DNA of 64,000 nt from an uncultured Lachnospiraceae bacterium (GTDB lineage: Bacteria; Bacillota; Clostridia; Lachnospirales; Lachnospiraceae): contig CANQHZ010000002.1 of assembly GCA_947623805.1 (NCBI GenBank), positions 1 through 64,000 of the forward strand. The letters run 5' to 3'. Positions 1 to 10,637 of the stretch are shown in pieces. Positions within the stretch are counted from its first letter, which is position 1; every line of letters begins with the position of its first letter. The translations under genes were made by a program, and so were the position numbers. A model generated the notes under the pieces. It was not told where the DNA came from. It ran no database searches and saw nothing but the letters and a program-made list of their open reading frames with translations.

Positions 1-1
1 G

Positions 2-469
2 GCACCGCAGACGGCCACGCCGCTGCTTAGAGAGCATAGGCTGTATCAGGCGGATTGGCTGATTCGCTTTTATAAATTCAGTGTGGACGAGCTTTTAAGT
101 GAGAAAAGGCCCAATTTCAATACACTGCTCGACCCCAAATGCGATTGGGCGCTGCGTCATTTGGAGCAGTTTCCCGTAGAGATAAACAGAGCGGATTACT
201 CAACGTTGCTGCGCGTGCCGGGTATAGGTGTAAAAAGTGCGCAGAGGATATGCAAAGCAAGAAAGAGTGGTGTGCTTTGCTTTGACGACCTCAAAAAAAT
301 GGGAGTGGTGCTTAAACGTGCGCTCTATTTCATAACCTGCGGCGGCAGGATGATGTACAACACGAGAATGGATGAAGACTACATCACCAGAAACCTTTTG
401 TCAGTATATGAAAAGCTGCCGTTTGACCGAGACGGCATGACGTATAAGCAGCTAACTCTGTTTGACTGA
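2..469 (+). CDS. Putative DNA modification/repair radical SAM protein (TIGR03916-like), C-terminal part, truncated by window start
   Basis: Open frame continues upstream of the listed ORF (APQTATPLLREHRLYQADWLIRFYKFSVDELL...). Helix-hairpin-helix-like LLRVPGIGVKSAQRI; followed by a TIGR03915-like gene, its usual partner. Confidence 0.8.
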   Translation, partial: APQTATPLLREHRLYQADWLIRFYKFSVDELLSEKRPNFNTLLDPKCDWALRHLEQFPVEINRADYSTLLRVPGIGVKSAQRICKARKSGVLCFDDLKKMGVVLKRALYFITCGGRMMYNTRMDEDYITRNLLSVYEKLPFDRDGMTYKQLTLFD

Positions 470-533
470 TTTTTTCCTAAATTCGGTCGGTTTAGAAAAC
501 GCTAAAAAGCCATGAAAGGAAACGGATGCGGTT

Positions 534-1319
534 ATGGCAAATGAAACGGTACTGCTATGCGAAGATACGCTTGACGGAATATTTACAGGCATATATGAGG
601 CGTATCAGTTTAAAAAAGACAATGCGATAGAAAGCCACGATTTAATACATCTTGCCGTAAACGAGCCGCCTGTACAAAGGCTTTTTACCGATTATGTCAA
701 GATAAAATCAGATTTTGAGAAATCCGCAAAAGTATCGCGCACCCTGAAAAAAAGCCTTGGCGGAGTGACATATTATAATCTTTGCCTTGCAGCCTCGGCC
801 GCATTTGAGGATAAAGCCGATGCCGTCTATCATACGGTTGTGCTCGGACTAAAAGAACATGATGCCAACGTACTTGACAGACTTTATGACAGCTATGTCC
901 AAAGCGCTTTTAAATGCTTTAGGGCGGCAGGCAATGAGGTTAATCATTTCATAGAGTTCACGCGTTTTTCAGAGCTGGACAGCGGCATACTGTATGCCAA
1001 AATCAACGCAAAGCACAATATCCTGCCGTTTGTCATGCATCATTTTTCCGACAGACTGCCTGCCAACAACTTTGTCATCTATGATGAGGCGGCGCAGATT
1101 TTCGGACTGCATCCCGGTTTTAAACAGTGGTATCTTGCGCAGGGCTTAGATTTTGATGAAGAATGTATTAATTATTCCAATGCGGAAAAAGAATATCAGG
1201 AGCTGTTCAGACGTTTTTGCGACAGCATAGCCATAGAAGAAAGAAAAAACTTAAGCTTGCAGCAAAGCCTCCTGCCCTTGCGTTTCAGGCCAAATATGAC
1301 GGAATTTAACACAAAATAG
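534..1319 (+). CDS. TIGR03915-family putative DNA metabolism protein
   Basis: 261 aa; sequence pattern and adjacency to the radical SAM partner. Confidence 0.75.
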   Translation: MANETVLLCEDTLDGIFTGIYEAYQFKKDNAIESHDLIHLAVNEPPVQRLFTDYVKIKSDFEKSAKVSRTLKKSLGGVTYYNLCLAASAAFEDKADAVYHTVVLGLKEHDANVLDRLYDSYVQSAFKCFRAAGNEVNHFIEFTRFSELDSGILYAKINAKHNILPFVMHHFSDRLPANNFVIYDEAAQIFGLHPGFKQWYLAQGLDFDEECINYSNAEKEYQELFRRFCDSIAIEERKNLSLQQSLLPLRFRPNMTEFNTK

Positions 1320-1493
1320 CATAGCGCGCGTTTTTGGGCGCTATTATATGCAGTATGTGCAGGCGTATTCACATATGCGTTTAAAAAGTTTAAAAGTTTG
1401 ATTGTAAATTCATGCGATTTCACGTATACTATATTTTAGTTGAATGTTTAGACTTTTGAAAAGCGGTTTTGTTGTTGAATGGGGGGAACTTCA

Positions 1494-4349
1494 ATGGATA
1501 TAAACCAGGTAATGGGAGAGCTTGACGCGTTGTTTGACGATGAGGGAAAAACCGACCGTATAGGCGCTTTTTTGGAAGAACATATCGCGCTTGCCGCAGC
1601 CGAGCCGGACAACGAGGCGCTGCTTATGCTGTACAACGAGGCTATAGGCTTTTTCAGGGAGACGGGAGAATATGACAAAGCGGTATCAAACTGCTGCAAA
1701 GCGATAGAGCTTGCCGACAACATGAACCTGCAGGGGACACTGCCGTATGCGACTACACTCTTAAATGTAGCCAATGCGCATAGGGCTGCAGGGCTTTTGC
1801 GTGAGTCGCTTGAATATTATGACAGAGTGCTGCCGATATATAATGCCTGTCTGGAACCCGATAATATGTACTATGCGGGCCTATATAACAACATGAGCCT
1901 TTTGTATCAGGAGATGGCGGATTTTAAGTCGGCAAAGGAGTATCTTGAAAAAGCGCTTGACATAGTAATAAAGAAAAAGGATGCGCAGTTTGAAATAGCA
2001 GTCACGCACGCAAATCTTGCCAACACTTGCATAGAGCTCGGAGAAGATGATGAGGCAAAAGCGCGTGCCGAGGAAGCCATAAGGATTTTCGAGGAGATAG
2101 GCGTGGATGATGCCCACTACAGCGCTGCGCTCTCCGCGCTGGGCAGTCTGTATTACATGGACAAAAATTACAAGGCGGCCTGCGAAGTCATGGAAAAGAG
2201 CAGAGACTGCGTAGCAAAATATCTGGGAACCAATAACATACAGTATCAGCGGTTAAGCGAAAACATAGCGATAATCAAAGCAAAGCTTGAAGCGGAACAG
2301 CCACATCAGACAGAAAGTCCCGAAGAAAAGCAGCAGGAAGAAGTCTTGAAAGAAAATGAGCCCCGGCAAAATGCGTCAGACTTGGCAGAGCATGATACGC
2401 CGCAGGATGTAGTCGTTCTGGCTGAGAATGAGCAGGTACAGGATGAAGCAGTTTCGGAAGAAGGCAGCTCGTTAAACGAGACGGGTAATGCCGAAGAAGG
2501 TCAGCTTGTGCAGGAGGAAACAGTCTCGGCAGAAAATGAGACGCCGCAAGAGGAAGAAGCCGTTGCGGAAAGTCTATCTGCGCAGGAAGAAGCAGTTTCG
2601 GAAGAAAGCAGTCAGTCGCAGGATGAATCGGCCTTTATGGAATGTGAACCGTCGCAGGAGGAAGTCTCCCACGCAGAGGAGGTGCTACAGTCCCCTGAGC
2701 CTCAATCGGCTCCGTTGTTTGTACATGAGGATTTGACGCCTCAGATTACAGGTCTCGAGTTGTGCCGCAGATACTACGAGGAATACGGCAAACCTATGAT
2801 AGCCGAAAAATTTCCCGAATATGAGAAAAGGATAGCAGTAGGTCTTGTCGGAAAAGGCTCCGATTGTTTCGGCTTTGATGATAAGCAGTCCGCCGACCAT
2901 GATTTTGGACCGCGCTTTGTCATGTGGCTCACGAAAGAAACTTATGAACGCATAGGTGCGCAGCTCCAGCGCGCGTATGACGAGCTGCCGACTGAATATC
3001 TCGGTTATACGCGCAATGAAACCTTTCATGGCAAAGACCGCGCAGGCGTTATGATTATAGAGGATTTTTACAAAAATATTCTGGGTTACAATCTTTTTGA
3101 GGTACTTGCACAAAATGACAATAAAGAAAACTTAAGCACGATTAAATGCTGGCTTGCCATACATGACTATGCGCTTGCCGCCGCTGTAAACGGCGAAGTA
3201 TTCAGGGACGACGAAGGAATATTTACCGAATATAGAAACCGTCTGCTGAAATATTACCCCAAACCTGTTTGGTATAGGAAAATCGCGCAGGCGTGCGCCA
3301 TGTTCTCTCAAAGCGGGCAGTATAATCTCCCACGGATGCAGCGGCGCGGACAACTTGTATCGGCAGAGCTGGCAAAAGCCGAGTGTATGCGATATGCCAT
3401 GAAGCTCACATATTTGCTGAATATGAAATACTCGCCGCATGACAAATGGCTGTTTAAGGGATTGCCCCACAAGCCCGAGATGTGTGTCGAAAGCTTTGAC
3501 GGCAGCAAATTTGATGTAGCAAGTCTGGTTGAAAAAATGAGTACGTTGTCAGTGTCGCCAAAAGATGAGCAGGAGCTTGCCGTCACGGTAGAGGCACTTG
3601 CCGTAATATTTGCCAATGAGCTTGAAAGACTAAACATTATAGGTGAAAGCAACGTGTATCTCGATGCGAATACAGCCGAGCTTACGGCTAAAAGCGATGC
3701 GCTTTTGACGGCGGTAATGGCTGAAACGCCCGTGGTGTCGGCACTTTCGCTTTCGATAGCAAAGGCGGAGTTTGAGGCGTTTGACAAGGTTCAGAACGAA
3801 GGCGGCAGAGCAAGCTGTCAAAATGACTGGCCCACATTCAAGGTGATGCGCATGAGCCAGTATATGACTTGGAGCGAGGATATGCTTTTGCAGTATTTGT
3901 ATGAGTTCAAGACAAACTATGCAAACGGCAGAAACATGATAGAGGAGAAATATGCCCGCATGATGGAGTCAACGGCGCCGCTGGAATATGCGCGTTTTTC
4001 CGATTTACTTCCGCCTATTTCCGAGGAAAAGAAAAACATCATAGAAAATATTGTGCGGCTGCAGGTGCGTGATATGGAGGATTTTGCCAAACGTTACCCA
4101 AGGCTTGCGGGAAACGCAAGGATTATCCACACAAGGGACGACCTCCCGTATGACACGTCTTACGAAACATATTTGCGGGGCGAGCTTGGCACATATTCGG
4201 ACAAAATGCTTGACATGTACGGTCGATATATAGTATCGCACGCCCAATCAGGCAAAAATGTAGCGCAGGAAATTATGGGAAATACCATACGTTTTTATGG
4301 CTATAAGACTTTTGATGAGGCAGAGAAAAACATTGATGAACGCGGCTGA
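1494..4349 (+). CDS. TPR-repeat protein with Glu/Gln-rich linker and C-terminal DUF4125-like domain
   Basis: N-terminal TPR-like repeats (YDKAVSNCCKAIEL, YYDRVLPIYNA); acidic QEEAVSEE linker; C-terminal LELCRRYYEEYGKPMIAEKFPEYEKRIAVGLVGKGSDCFGFDD. Start chosen at ATG 1494 after a GGGGGG stretch. Confidence 0.7.
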   Translation: MDINQVMGELDALFDDEGKTDRIGAFLEEHIALAAAEPDNEALLMLYNEAIGFFRETGEYDKAVSNCCKAIELADNMNLQGTLPYATTLLNVANAHRAAGLLRESLEYYDRVLPIYNACLEPDNMYYAGLYNNMSLLYQEMADFKSAKEYLEKALDIVIKKKDAQFEIAVTHANLANTCIELGEDDEAKARAEEAIRIFEEIGVDDAHYSAALSALGSLYYMDKNYKAACEVMEKSRDCVAKYLGTNNIQYQRLSENIAIIKAKLEAEQPHQTESPEEKQQEEVLKENEPRQNASDLAEHDTPQDVVVLAENEQVQDEAVSEEGSSLNETGNAEEGQLVQEETVSAENETPQEEEAVAESLSAQEEAVSEESSQSQDESAFMECEPSQEEVSHAEEVLQSPEPQSAPLFVHEDLTPQITGLELCRRYYEEYGKPMIAEKFPEYEKRIAVGLVGKGSDCFGFDDKQSADHDFGPRFVMWLTKETYERIGAQLQRAYDELPTEYLGYTRNETFHGKDRAGVMIIEDFYKNILGYNLFEVLAQNDNKENLSTIKCWLAIHDYALAAAVNGEVFRDDEGIFTEYRNRLLKYYPKPVWYRKIAQACAMFSQSGQYNLPRMQRRGQLVSAELAKAECMRYAMKLTYLLNMKYSPHDKWLFKGLPHKPEMCVESFDGSKFDVASLVEKMSTLSVSPKDEQELAVTVEALAVIFANELERLNIIGESNVYLDANTAELTAKSDALLTAVMAETPVVSALSLSIAKAEFEAFDKVQNEGGRASCQNDWPTFKVMRMSQYMTWSEDMLLQYLYEFKTNYANGRNMIEEKYARMMESTAPLEYARFSDLLPPISEEKKNIIENIVRLQVRDMEDFAKRYPRLAGNARIIHTRDDLPYDTSYETYLRGELGTYSDKMLDMYGRYIVSHAQSGKNVAQEIMGNTIRFYGYKTFDEAEKNIDERG

Positions 4350-4385
4350 AAAATGATAAAGAAGATTTGAAGGAGAATAAAAAGA

Positions 4386-5480
4386 ATGAGTAAAATAATA
4401 CTAACGGGTGACAGACCTACGGGACGACTTCATATAGGACATTATGTAGGTTCGCTGAGGCGCAGGGTGGAGCTGCAAAACTCCGGCGAATATGATAAAA
4501 CCTATATAATGATAGCGGATGCGCAGGCGCTTACCGACAACATAGATAATCCTGAAAAGGTACGCCAAAATGTCATAGAAGTAGCGCTTGATTATCTTGC
4601 GTGCGGTTTGGACCCCGCCAAGTCTACGCTGTTTATACAATCGCAGATTTCAGAGCTGTGCGAGCTTACATTTTACTATATGGATTTGGTGACTGTGTCG
4701 CGTCTGCAGCGTAATCCCACTGTGAAAAATGAAATACAGCTCAGGAATTTTGAGGCGAGTATACCGGTAGGATTTTTTACATATCCCATAAGTCAGGCGG
4801 CTGATATAACTTTCTGTAAAGCGACGACTGTGCCGGTAGGCGAGGACCAGCTCCCCATGATTGAGCAGACAAAGGAAATAGTACACAAGTTCAACTCAAT
4901 CTATGCGCCCGAAAATCCCGTGCTTGTAGACCCGCAGGCGCTCATACCGGAGGCGGAGGCGTGTAAACGTCTGCCCGGCACTGACGGCAAGGCAAAAATG
5001 AGCAAGTCGCTGGGTAACTGCATATATCTTGCGGACACTGCCGATGAGGTAAAGGCTAAGGTAATGAGTATGTACACGGACCCGCTGCATCTGCAGGTGA
5101 GTGACCCGGGACATATCGAGGGCAACACGGTATTTACATATCTGGATGCTTTTGCAAAGGATGAGCATTTTGAGCGTTATCTGCCCGATTATGCCAATCT
5201 GGACGAGCTAAAGGCTCACTACATGCGAGGCGGCCTTGGCGATGTCAAGGTAAAGAAGTTTTTGAATAATGTACTTCAGGAGGAGCTTGAGCCAATCAGA
5301 AACAGGCGATTGGAGTTTGCAAAGGACATTCCTGAAATTTACAATATACTGAAAAAAGGCTCGGATACGGCGAGAGAAGTAGCGGCCCAGACACTTTCGG
5401 AAGTAAAGCATGCCATGAAAATAGACTATTTTGCCGATACGGAGCTTATAAAGTCCCAGAGTGAGAGATATTCTAAATGA
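4386..5480 (+). CDS. trpS: Tryptophanyl-tRNA synthetase
   Basis: [17 protein letters not shown] (HIGH-class motif) and [14 protein letters not shown] (KMSKS). Confidence 0.96.
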   Translation: MSKIILTGDRPTGRLHIGHYVGSLRRRVELQNSGEYDKTYIMIADAQALTDNIDNPEKVRQNVIEVALDYLACGLDPAKSTLFIQSQISELCELTFYYMDLVTVSRLQRNPTVKNEIQLRNFEASIPVGFFTYPISQAADITFCKATTVPVGEDQLPMIEQTKEIVHKFNSIYAPENPVLVDPQALIPEAEACKRLPGTDGKAKMSKSLGNCIYLADTADEVKAKVMSMYTDPLHLQVSDPGHIEGNTVFTYLDAFAKDEHFERYLPDYANLDELKAHYMRGGLGDVKVKKFLNNVLQEELEPIRNRRLEFAKDIPEIYNILKKGSDTAREVAAQTLSEVKHAMKIDYFADTELIKSQSERYSK

Positions 5481-5495
5481 ACTTCTAAATGAACT

Positions 5496-5535
5496 GTATA
5501 CAAAAATCGCCGCATTCGCGGCGATTTTTGTGTAC
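5496..5535 (+). terminator. Rho-independent terminator after trpS
   Basis: gtatacaaaaatcgccgc-attc-gcggcgatttttgtgtac. Confidence 0.85.
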
Positions 5536-5692
5536 AATATCCGAAAAAATTAATATAAATATATGCATTTTACATAGAAATTAATGAAATGCGCCAAATT
5601 AGGTAGAATATTAACGAAAAACACTGTATAATAATGATTAAATATATAAAAATTTACTATTAACAGACAATTAAAAAGCGAGGAAAGTTAAT

Positions 5693-7795
5693 TTGGAAGC
5701 TCTGGTATTAGGAAATCTTAAGTACATTGGAAATGACTTTTTGGAAGTGCTTGCGGAGCGCGCCAAGACAGTAGTATGCGGAAGCGATATTGATGGATTG
5801 TCTTTCAAAAACGTTTCCGTTTATGATTATGAAATCAATCAGCCTGAATTTGACAAAATGTTTATGACTTTTGAGTTTGATTACATAATTTATATGTCTT
5901 GGGGATTGGGAGGCAAGGCATATGAGGAGCTTAAATATCTTGACAGGATTTTTGAAATGTGCGGCAGGAAAAAGAAGACAAAGCTTATATACGTTCAGTC
6001 GCAAAAAAGCGCTGCGGTTTCCTGGAAAGATATGTATGATGTGGTAGAAAAAGCAGGCAGCGAGCTTTGCAGGCAGTTCTGCGATAAAGGCGGGAGCGTA
6101 GTCAGGCTCATGGTGCCTTATCTTGTGTCAGGAAAGGAATGTCCAGCGGGGCTTTTGGCGCTATATGACGGACTTACGCAGAAAAAACAGTTTACTACAG
6201 TGCTTAGTGACAACAGCATAGTTGATTTTTTGTTCGTCAGTGATTTGGCATGGTTTGTCCGCGCGGTAATGGATGAGGATGAGAGCGGATATACGGAGTG
6301 TGTGCTTGGCGGCGGCAATGATATGACTGTAAAGGATTGGCTATACATCGTAGAGCGTTCCGCGGGGATAAAGGAATACGACATAAACGAGAACTACGGC
6401 ACGATATGTTTTGACGGGGAGAGTGACGCGGAGGCGGAAGAAAAACGTCGCTACATACGCAAACGTTATGGATGGTTTCCGAAGGAGAGCGTAGAAGACA
6501 GCATAGACAGATGGTACAGAGCGTATCGCGAGCTTGAAAAGCCTAAAGAACTGACGTTGAAGGAGAGGCTTGTTTCAGGCGAGTTTGCGAGTATAAAGGA
6601 AAAAATAGTTAATTGCTCTGAGATAGTCATACTGTTTTTGCTGTGTGAAGTGCTTACATATGCGACGAGAGGCATGGAGCTCGTTGATTTTGCGGATTTT
6701 CGGTTGTTCTTTGTGGCGATAGCGGGTACGATGTACGGGCTGCGCTATGGCATTGCGGCGTCGATAGCGGCGTGTGTCATGTACTTTATCAGCCTGAGCG
6801 CGGGGTCAAGCTGGCAGATACAATTCTATAATATCATAAACTGGCTGCCGTTTGCCACTTATGTGCTCATGGGCGCTATATCAGGTTACACTAAGGATAA
6901 GTACATGGACGAGTTAAAGAGCCTCCAGAAAAGCCAGAAGATTATAGAGGACAAATACGGCTATTTAAACGAGCTTTACACCAAGACCCTTGAAAACAAA
7001 GAAAGTTTCAGCAATCAGATAGTAAACTACAAAAACAGTTTCGGACGCATTTATGCCGCAACAAAGCAGCTCAATTCAATGCGTTCGAGCGAGATTTTTT
7101 ATCATGCCATAACTGTGTTGGAAGATATGCTGGAGACGCAGAGCGTAGCCATATATTCACTTGACGGCGGGCAATTCGCGCGTCTTAATGCGTGCTCACG
7201 CAGGCTTATGAGCGTGCTTACCAAGTCGCTGCGTCTCAGCGATATACCTGACTGCAGACAGGCGCTTGAATCGGGCGAGTCATGGGTAAACCGTGAAATG
7301 ATTGCGGGTCAGCCTGACTATGCGGCGGGCATATATAAGGAAGGGCGGCTTATGGGAATCATCACTATACAGCAGGCAAGATATGACCAGATGAGCATGG
7401 AGTATATGAACCGTTTCAATATCATATCAGGGCTTATCTCCGATTCGCTGATACGTGCGGCGGATTATCAGGAAATGTCGGAGCGTGAGGTTATGCTGGA
7501 AAATACCAAGCTTATGAAGTACAGCTTTTTCTCAAAGGAGGTCGAATCTTATAAGCAGCTCAGCGACAATAATCAGGCAAGCTATATTCTGTTGAAAGTT
7601 GATACGGGCGACAGAGATTACGCCGCAATGAGCAGAAGACTTATAGGAATCACACGTAAAAATGATATTATGGGCATAGGCTCGGACGGCAAGGTATACA
7701 TACTTATGACCCAGGCTGACATGGACAGTCTGGAAATAATAAAACGCCGTTTCGAGATTGGAGGCGTGAAGATGCAGGTAGTAAACAATATTTAA
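5693..7795 (+). CDS. pelD: PelD-like protein: N-terminal NAD-dependent epimerase-like domain, TM segments, GAF-like and degenerate GGDEF domains
   Basis: 700 aa; extended-SDR-like N-terminus, about 4 TM helices (VILFLLCEVLTYATRG..., FRLFFVAIAGTMYGL...), coiled coil, C-terminal TRKNDIMGIGSDGKV (RxxD + 5 aa + degenerate GGDEF). TTG start. First gene before pelF/pelG. Confidence 0.8.
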   Translation: MEALVLGNLKYIGNDFLEVLAERAKTVVCGSDIDGLSFKNVSVYDYEINQPEFDKMFMTFEFDYIIYMSWGLGGKAYEELKYLDRIFEMCGRKKKTKLIYVQSQKSAAVSWKDMYDVVEKAGSELCRQFCDKGGSVVRLMVPYLVSGKECPAGLLALYDGLTQKKQFTTVLSDNSIVDFLFVSDLAWFVRAVMDEDESGYTECVLGGGNDMTVKDWLYIVERSAGIKEYDINENYGTICFDGESDAEAEEKRRYIRKRYGWFPKESVEDSIDRWYRAYRELEKPKELTLKERLVSGEFASIKEKIVNCSEIVILFLLCEVLTYATRGMELVDFADFRLFFVAIAGTMYGLRYGIAASIAACVMYFISLSAGSSWQIQFYNIINWLPFATYVLMGAISGYTKDKYMDELKSLQKSQKIIEDKYGYLNELYTKTLENKESFSNQIVNYKNSFGRIYAATKQLNSMRSSEIFYHAITVLEDMLETQSVAIYSLDGGQFARLNACSRRLMSVLTKSLRLSDIPDCRQALESGESWVNREMIAGQPDYAAGIYKEGRLMGIITIQQARYDQMSMEYMNRFNIISGLISDSLIRAADYQEMSEREVMLENTKLMKYSFFSKEVESYKQLSDNNQASYILLKVDTGDRDYAAMSRRLIGITRKNDIMGIGSDGKVYILMTQADMDSLEIIKRRFEIGGVKMQVVNNI

Positions 7796-7815
7796 GAAAA
7801 GAATCGCGGTAAAAT

Positions 7816-8727
7816 ATGTTTATATTAATAATTTTGTTGATAGTACACGTTATAATCTGCATACTGGCATGGCTTGCAAAGCGGGGGGATGACAGTCTGG
7901 TCCTCGAAAATCTTATGCCTATCGTGATTGCCGTGCCGTTTTTCGGGGCGCTTGCTTTTGCGCTGCGGTATCGGATGGTTAAGAAAGCAAAAGCCAAGAG
8001 GCGTGAGATTGGCCTTGAGGACTTCAATGTCATAACGGGACATTACAAGAGAATAGAGGTTGACGATAACGCTGACGTGGAGGTCGTCCCGCTTGAGGAG
8101 GCGCTTGCCGTAAACGACTCTAAAACAAGACATTCACTTATGCTTAATATCCTGCACGGCTCTCCCGAAGAACACATAGATATGCTGCAGAAAGCACGAA
8201 ACAGCAATGATACAGAGGTAACACACTATGCCACTACCATGATGATGGAGATACTCACTGACTATGAGACAAATCTCCAAAATTATGAAAAGCGGCGCAG
8301 TGAAGAAAAAGAGTACGGCGATGAAACCGACAAAAACCTGCTCAAAGAATATATCGAATATTTAAACCGCTTTATAGAGTCAGGGCTTGTGAGCGGAGCA
8401 ATAGAGCGTGAATATCGGCAGCGTCTGGCCTCGCTGTGTGAGGAATACGAGCAGAGCGGGGAGAGCATGGGCAGGCTTATCTTCATAAGCATCAGGAATT
8501 ATCTGCAGCTTGGCGACAATGACAATGCCCGCGTTCATCTGCAGAGAGCGGCGGAGGAATATCGCAACGATGAGAGAGTGCTGCTGCTCTACGGGCAGTA
8601 TTTTGACGGCATGCATGATTATGCCTCTATACATAATATGATTACCTACATAGATGAAAACGACATTTATCTTAGCCGTGAGGGCAGAGAGTGGATTGAA
8701 TTTTGGGGCGGTGCAAGGCCTGTGTAA
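7816..8727 (+). CDS. pelE: PelE-like membrane protein with helical repeats
   Basis: Two N-terminal TM helices then a TPR-like helical region; position between pelD-like and pelA-like genes. Confidence 0.6.
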   Translation: MFILIILLIVHVIICILAWLAKRGDDSLVLENLMPIVIAVPFFGALAFALRYRMVKKAKAKRREIGLEDFNVITGHYKRIEVDDNADVEVVPLEEALAVNDSKTRHSLMLNILHGSPEEHIDMLQKARNSNDTEVTHYATTMMMEILTDYETNLQNYEKRRSEEKEYGDETDKNLLKEYIEYLNRFIESGLVSGAIEREYRQRLASLCEEYEQSGESMGRLIFISIRNYLQLGDNDNARVHLQRAAEEYRNDERVLLLYGQYFDGMHDYASIHNMITYIDENDIYLSREGREWIEFWGGARPV

Positions 8728-8758
8728 GATTTAAAAATTCCGCAGAGCAAAATTATGG

Positions 8759-10612
8759 GTGATTAGTGTGCGCAAGGATGTTATCTTAAAGGAATTGAAG
8801 AAAAAATTTCAGATATTGTGGCCGCTGTTTGCGCTGCTCGTGATAGGCGTGGTGCTTTACTGTGAAAGGCAGGGCATAGTGAACAAGAGCGCCTCGGCAA
8901 AAAAGACGGATACGGCGGGAGTTTTGACGGAGAGGACACCGGCGGTAGAGGCAAAAGCGGACACGGCAGTCATAGTGAACAGCGGCGATGAGACTTCGGA
9001 TACGCTCTATGGTGAAATGACGCTTATTCTTGACGGGATGAAGGTGACATATGACACTGTGGAGGTCAGCCACGCGGCGGAGATGGAACTGGATAAATAC
9101 AATAAAATGGTTCTGTGTATAACGGACCTGGATTTGTTTGGAGATACAATTCAGGATATCGTCGCATGGGTGAAATCAGGCGGCGCGCTTATGAATATGG
9201 TTACATATGATATATCGTCAAGCTTTAGGGTATTGCGCAGCAGACTTGGCATCATTGAAGGCGGCGAGGGATATACGCCTGTGAGCGGATTTACTGTGGA
9301 AGACGGATTTATGATAGGCGGAGATAAGCATGAATACAAATATGACGAGGAGTACTGGTTCAGTCTGAGCGTGCTCCTCGACGAAAAAGCCAAGGTGTAT
9401 GTCAGGGAGTCGGAGAGCGGTATGCCGCTGCTTTGGGAATATGATTACGGCCTCGGAAGTGGCAAGTTTGTAGTGATTAATCAGGCGCTTACCAGCAAAG
9501 CGGGGCGCGGATTTTGGGTGGCGGCATTTACCCTTATGGACAGGGTGAGTGTATATCCTGTGATTAACGCATCCGCATTTTACCTTGATGATTTCCCCGC
9601 TCCTGTGCCCGGAGGCAATGGCGAATACATAGAAAAAGAATACGGAATGGATATAAGCAATTTCTATGCGAATGTCTGGTGGAAAGATATGCTGGACTGG
9701 GAAGAAAAGTATGGCATAGTACATACTGGGTTAATCATAGAAGACTATTCAGACATTGTAGAATCGCCGTTTCCACGGACAGAATCGGTCGAGCGTTTTA
9801 GGTTTTTTGGCAATATGCTCTTAAATAACGGCGGCGAGCTGGGATTTCACGGATATAACCATATGCCGCTTTGCTTTGAAAATTTTGATTACAAAGGGCT
9901 GTATGACAGCTACAAGCTTTGGAAGTCTGAAGATGAGATGAGAGCGGCAATCGATGAGTTAAAAGGCTTTTCGACGGAACTCTTTGAGGGCTGTGAATTT
10001 CGCGTGTACGTGCCGCCCTCAAACATACTTTCAAAGGAGGGGCGCGATTTGCTTGTCTCTGAGCTGCCAGAGCTTAGGGCCATAGCCTCCACTTATCTGC
10101 CGGGTGACTGTGTGTATGAGCAGGAATTTGGCATAGCGGACGACGGCATAATAGAGACGCCGCGTATTACGTCGGGGGCAATCATGGATGAGTACACTTA
10201 TCTGATAGCGTTTTCGGAGCTGAATTTTCACTATGTACAGTCGCATTTCATACATCCTGATGATGCGCTTGACGAGGACAGAGGCGCTGCGCTGGGGTGG
10301 CATGTGATGAGCCAGAATTTGGAAAATTATCTTTCGTATATATATGAAAGCGCGCCGAATATTGAGAATGTGACAGGCAGCGGTATGGCGGATGCGGTAG
10401 AAAACTATTCGCTTATCACTCTTAAGAGGCACCCGACACTGACAGGCGGACAAATATTGGATATAGGCGGTTTTAATGGCAAGGCATCGTTTATGATGCG
10501 TGTGAATAATGGCGAGATTAGCGATATAGAAGGTGCGGAATACGAACAAATAACAGGCAATTTGTATCTGCTTACGGCGTATGACAGCCATGTAGAAATT
10601 TCTGTCAGATAG
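8759..10612 (+). CDS. DUF2194-like membrane-anchored protein, PelA deacetylase-like component
   Basis: N-terminal anchor; AFYLDDFPAPVPGGNGEYIEKEYGM and GELGFHGYNHMPL read as a polysaccharide deacetylase-like fold; operon position. Confidence 0.7.
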   Translation: MISVRKDVILKELKKKFQILWPLFALLVIGVVLYCERQGIVNKSASAKKTDTAGVLTERTPAVEAKADTAVIVNSGDETSDTLYGEMTLILDGMKVTYDTVEVSHAAEMELDKYNKMVLCITDLDLFGDTIQDIVAWVKSGGALMNMVTYDISSSFRVLRSRLGIIEGGEGYTPVSGFTVEDGFMIGGDKHEYKYDEEYWFSLSVLLDEKAKVYVRESESGMPLLWEYDYGLGSGKFVVINQALTSKAGRGFWVAAFTLMDRVSVYPVINASAFYLDDFPAPVPGGNGEYIEKEYGMDISNFYANVWWKDMLDWEEKYGIVHTGLIIEDYSDIVESPFPRTESVERFRFFGNMLLNNGGELGFHGYNHMPLCFENFDYKGLYDSYKLWKSEDEMRAAIDELKGFSTELFEGCEFRVYVPPSNILSKEGRDLLVSELPELRAIASTYLPGDCVYEQEFGIADDGIIETPRITSGAIMDEYTYLIAFSELNFHYVQSHFIHPDDALDEDRGAALGWHVMSQNLENYLSYIYESAPNIENVTGSGMADAVENYSLITLKRHPTLTGGQILDIGGFNGKASFMMRVNNGEISDIEGAEYEQITGNLYLLTAYDSHVEISVR

Positions 10613-10637
10613 GACGGGCGGACTAGGAGGCAAAAAA

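Noticed and set aside
2488-2736. Arg/Lys-rich +1-frame ORF inside the DUF4125-like gene
   Set aside because: Alternative frame of the acidic repeat linker; no independent start signal.
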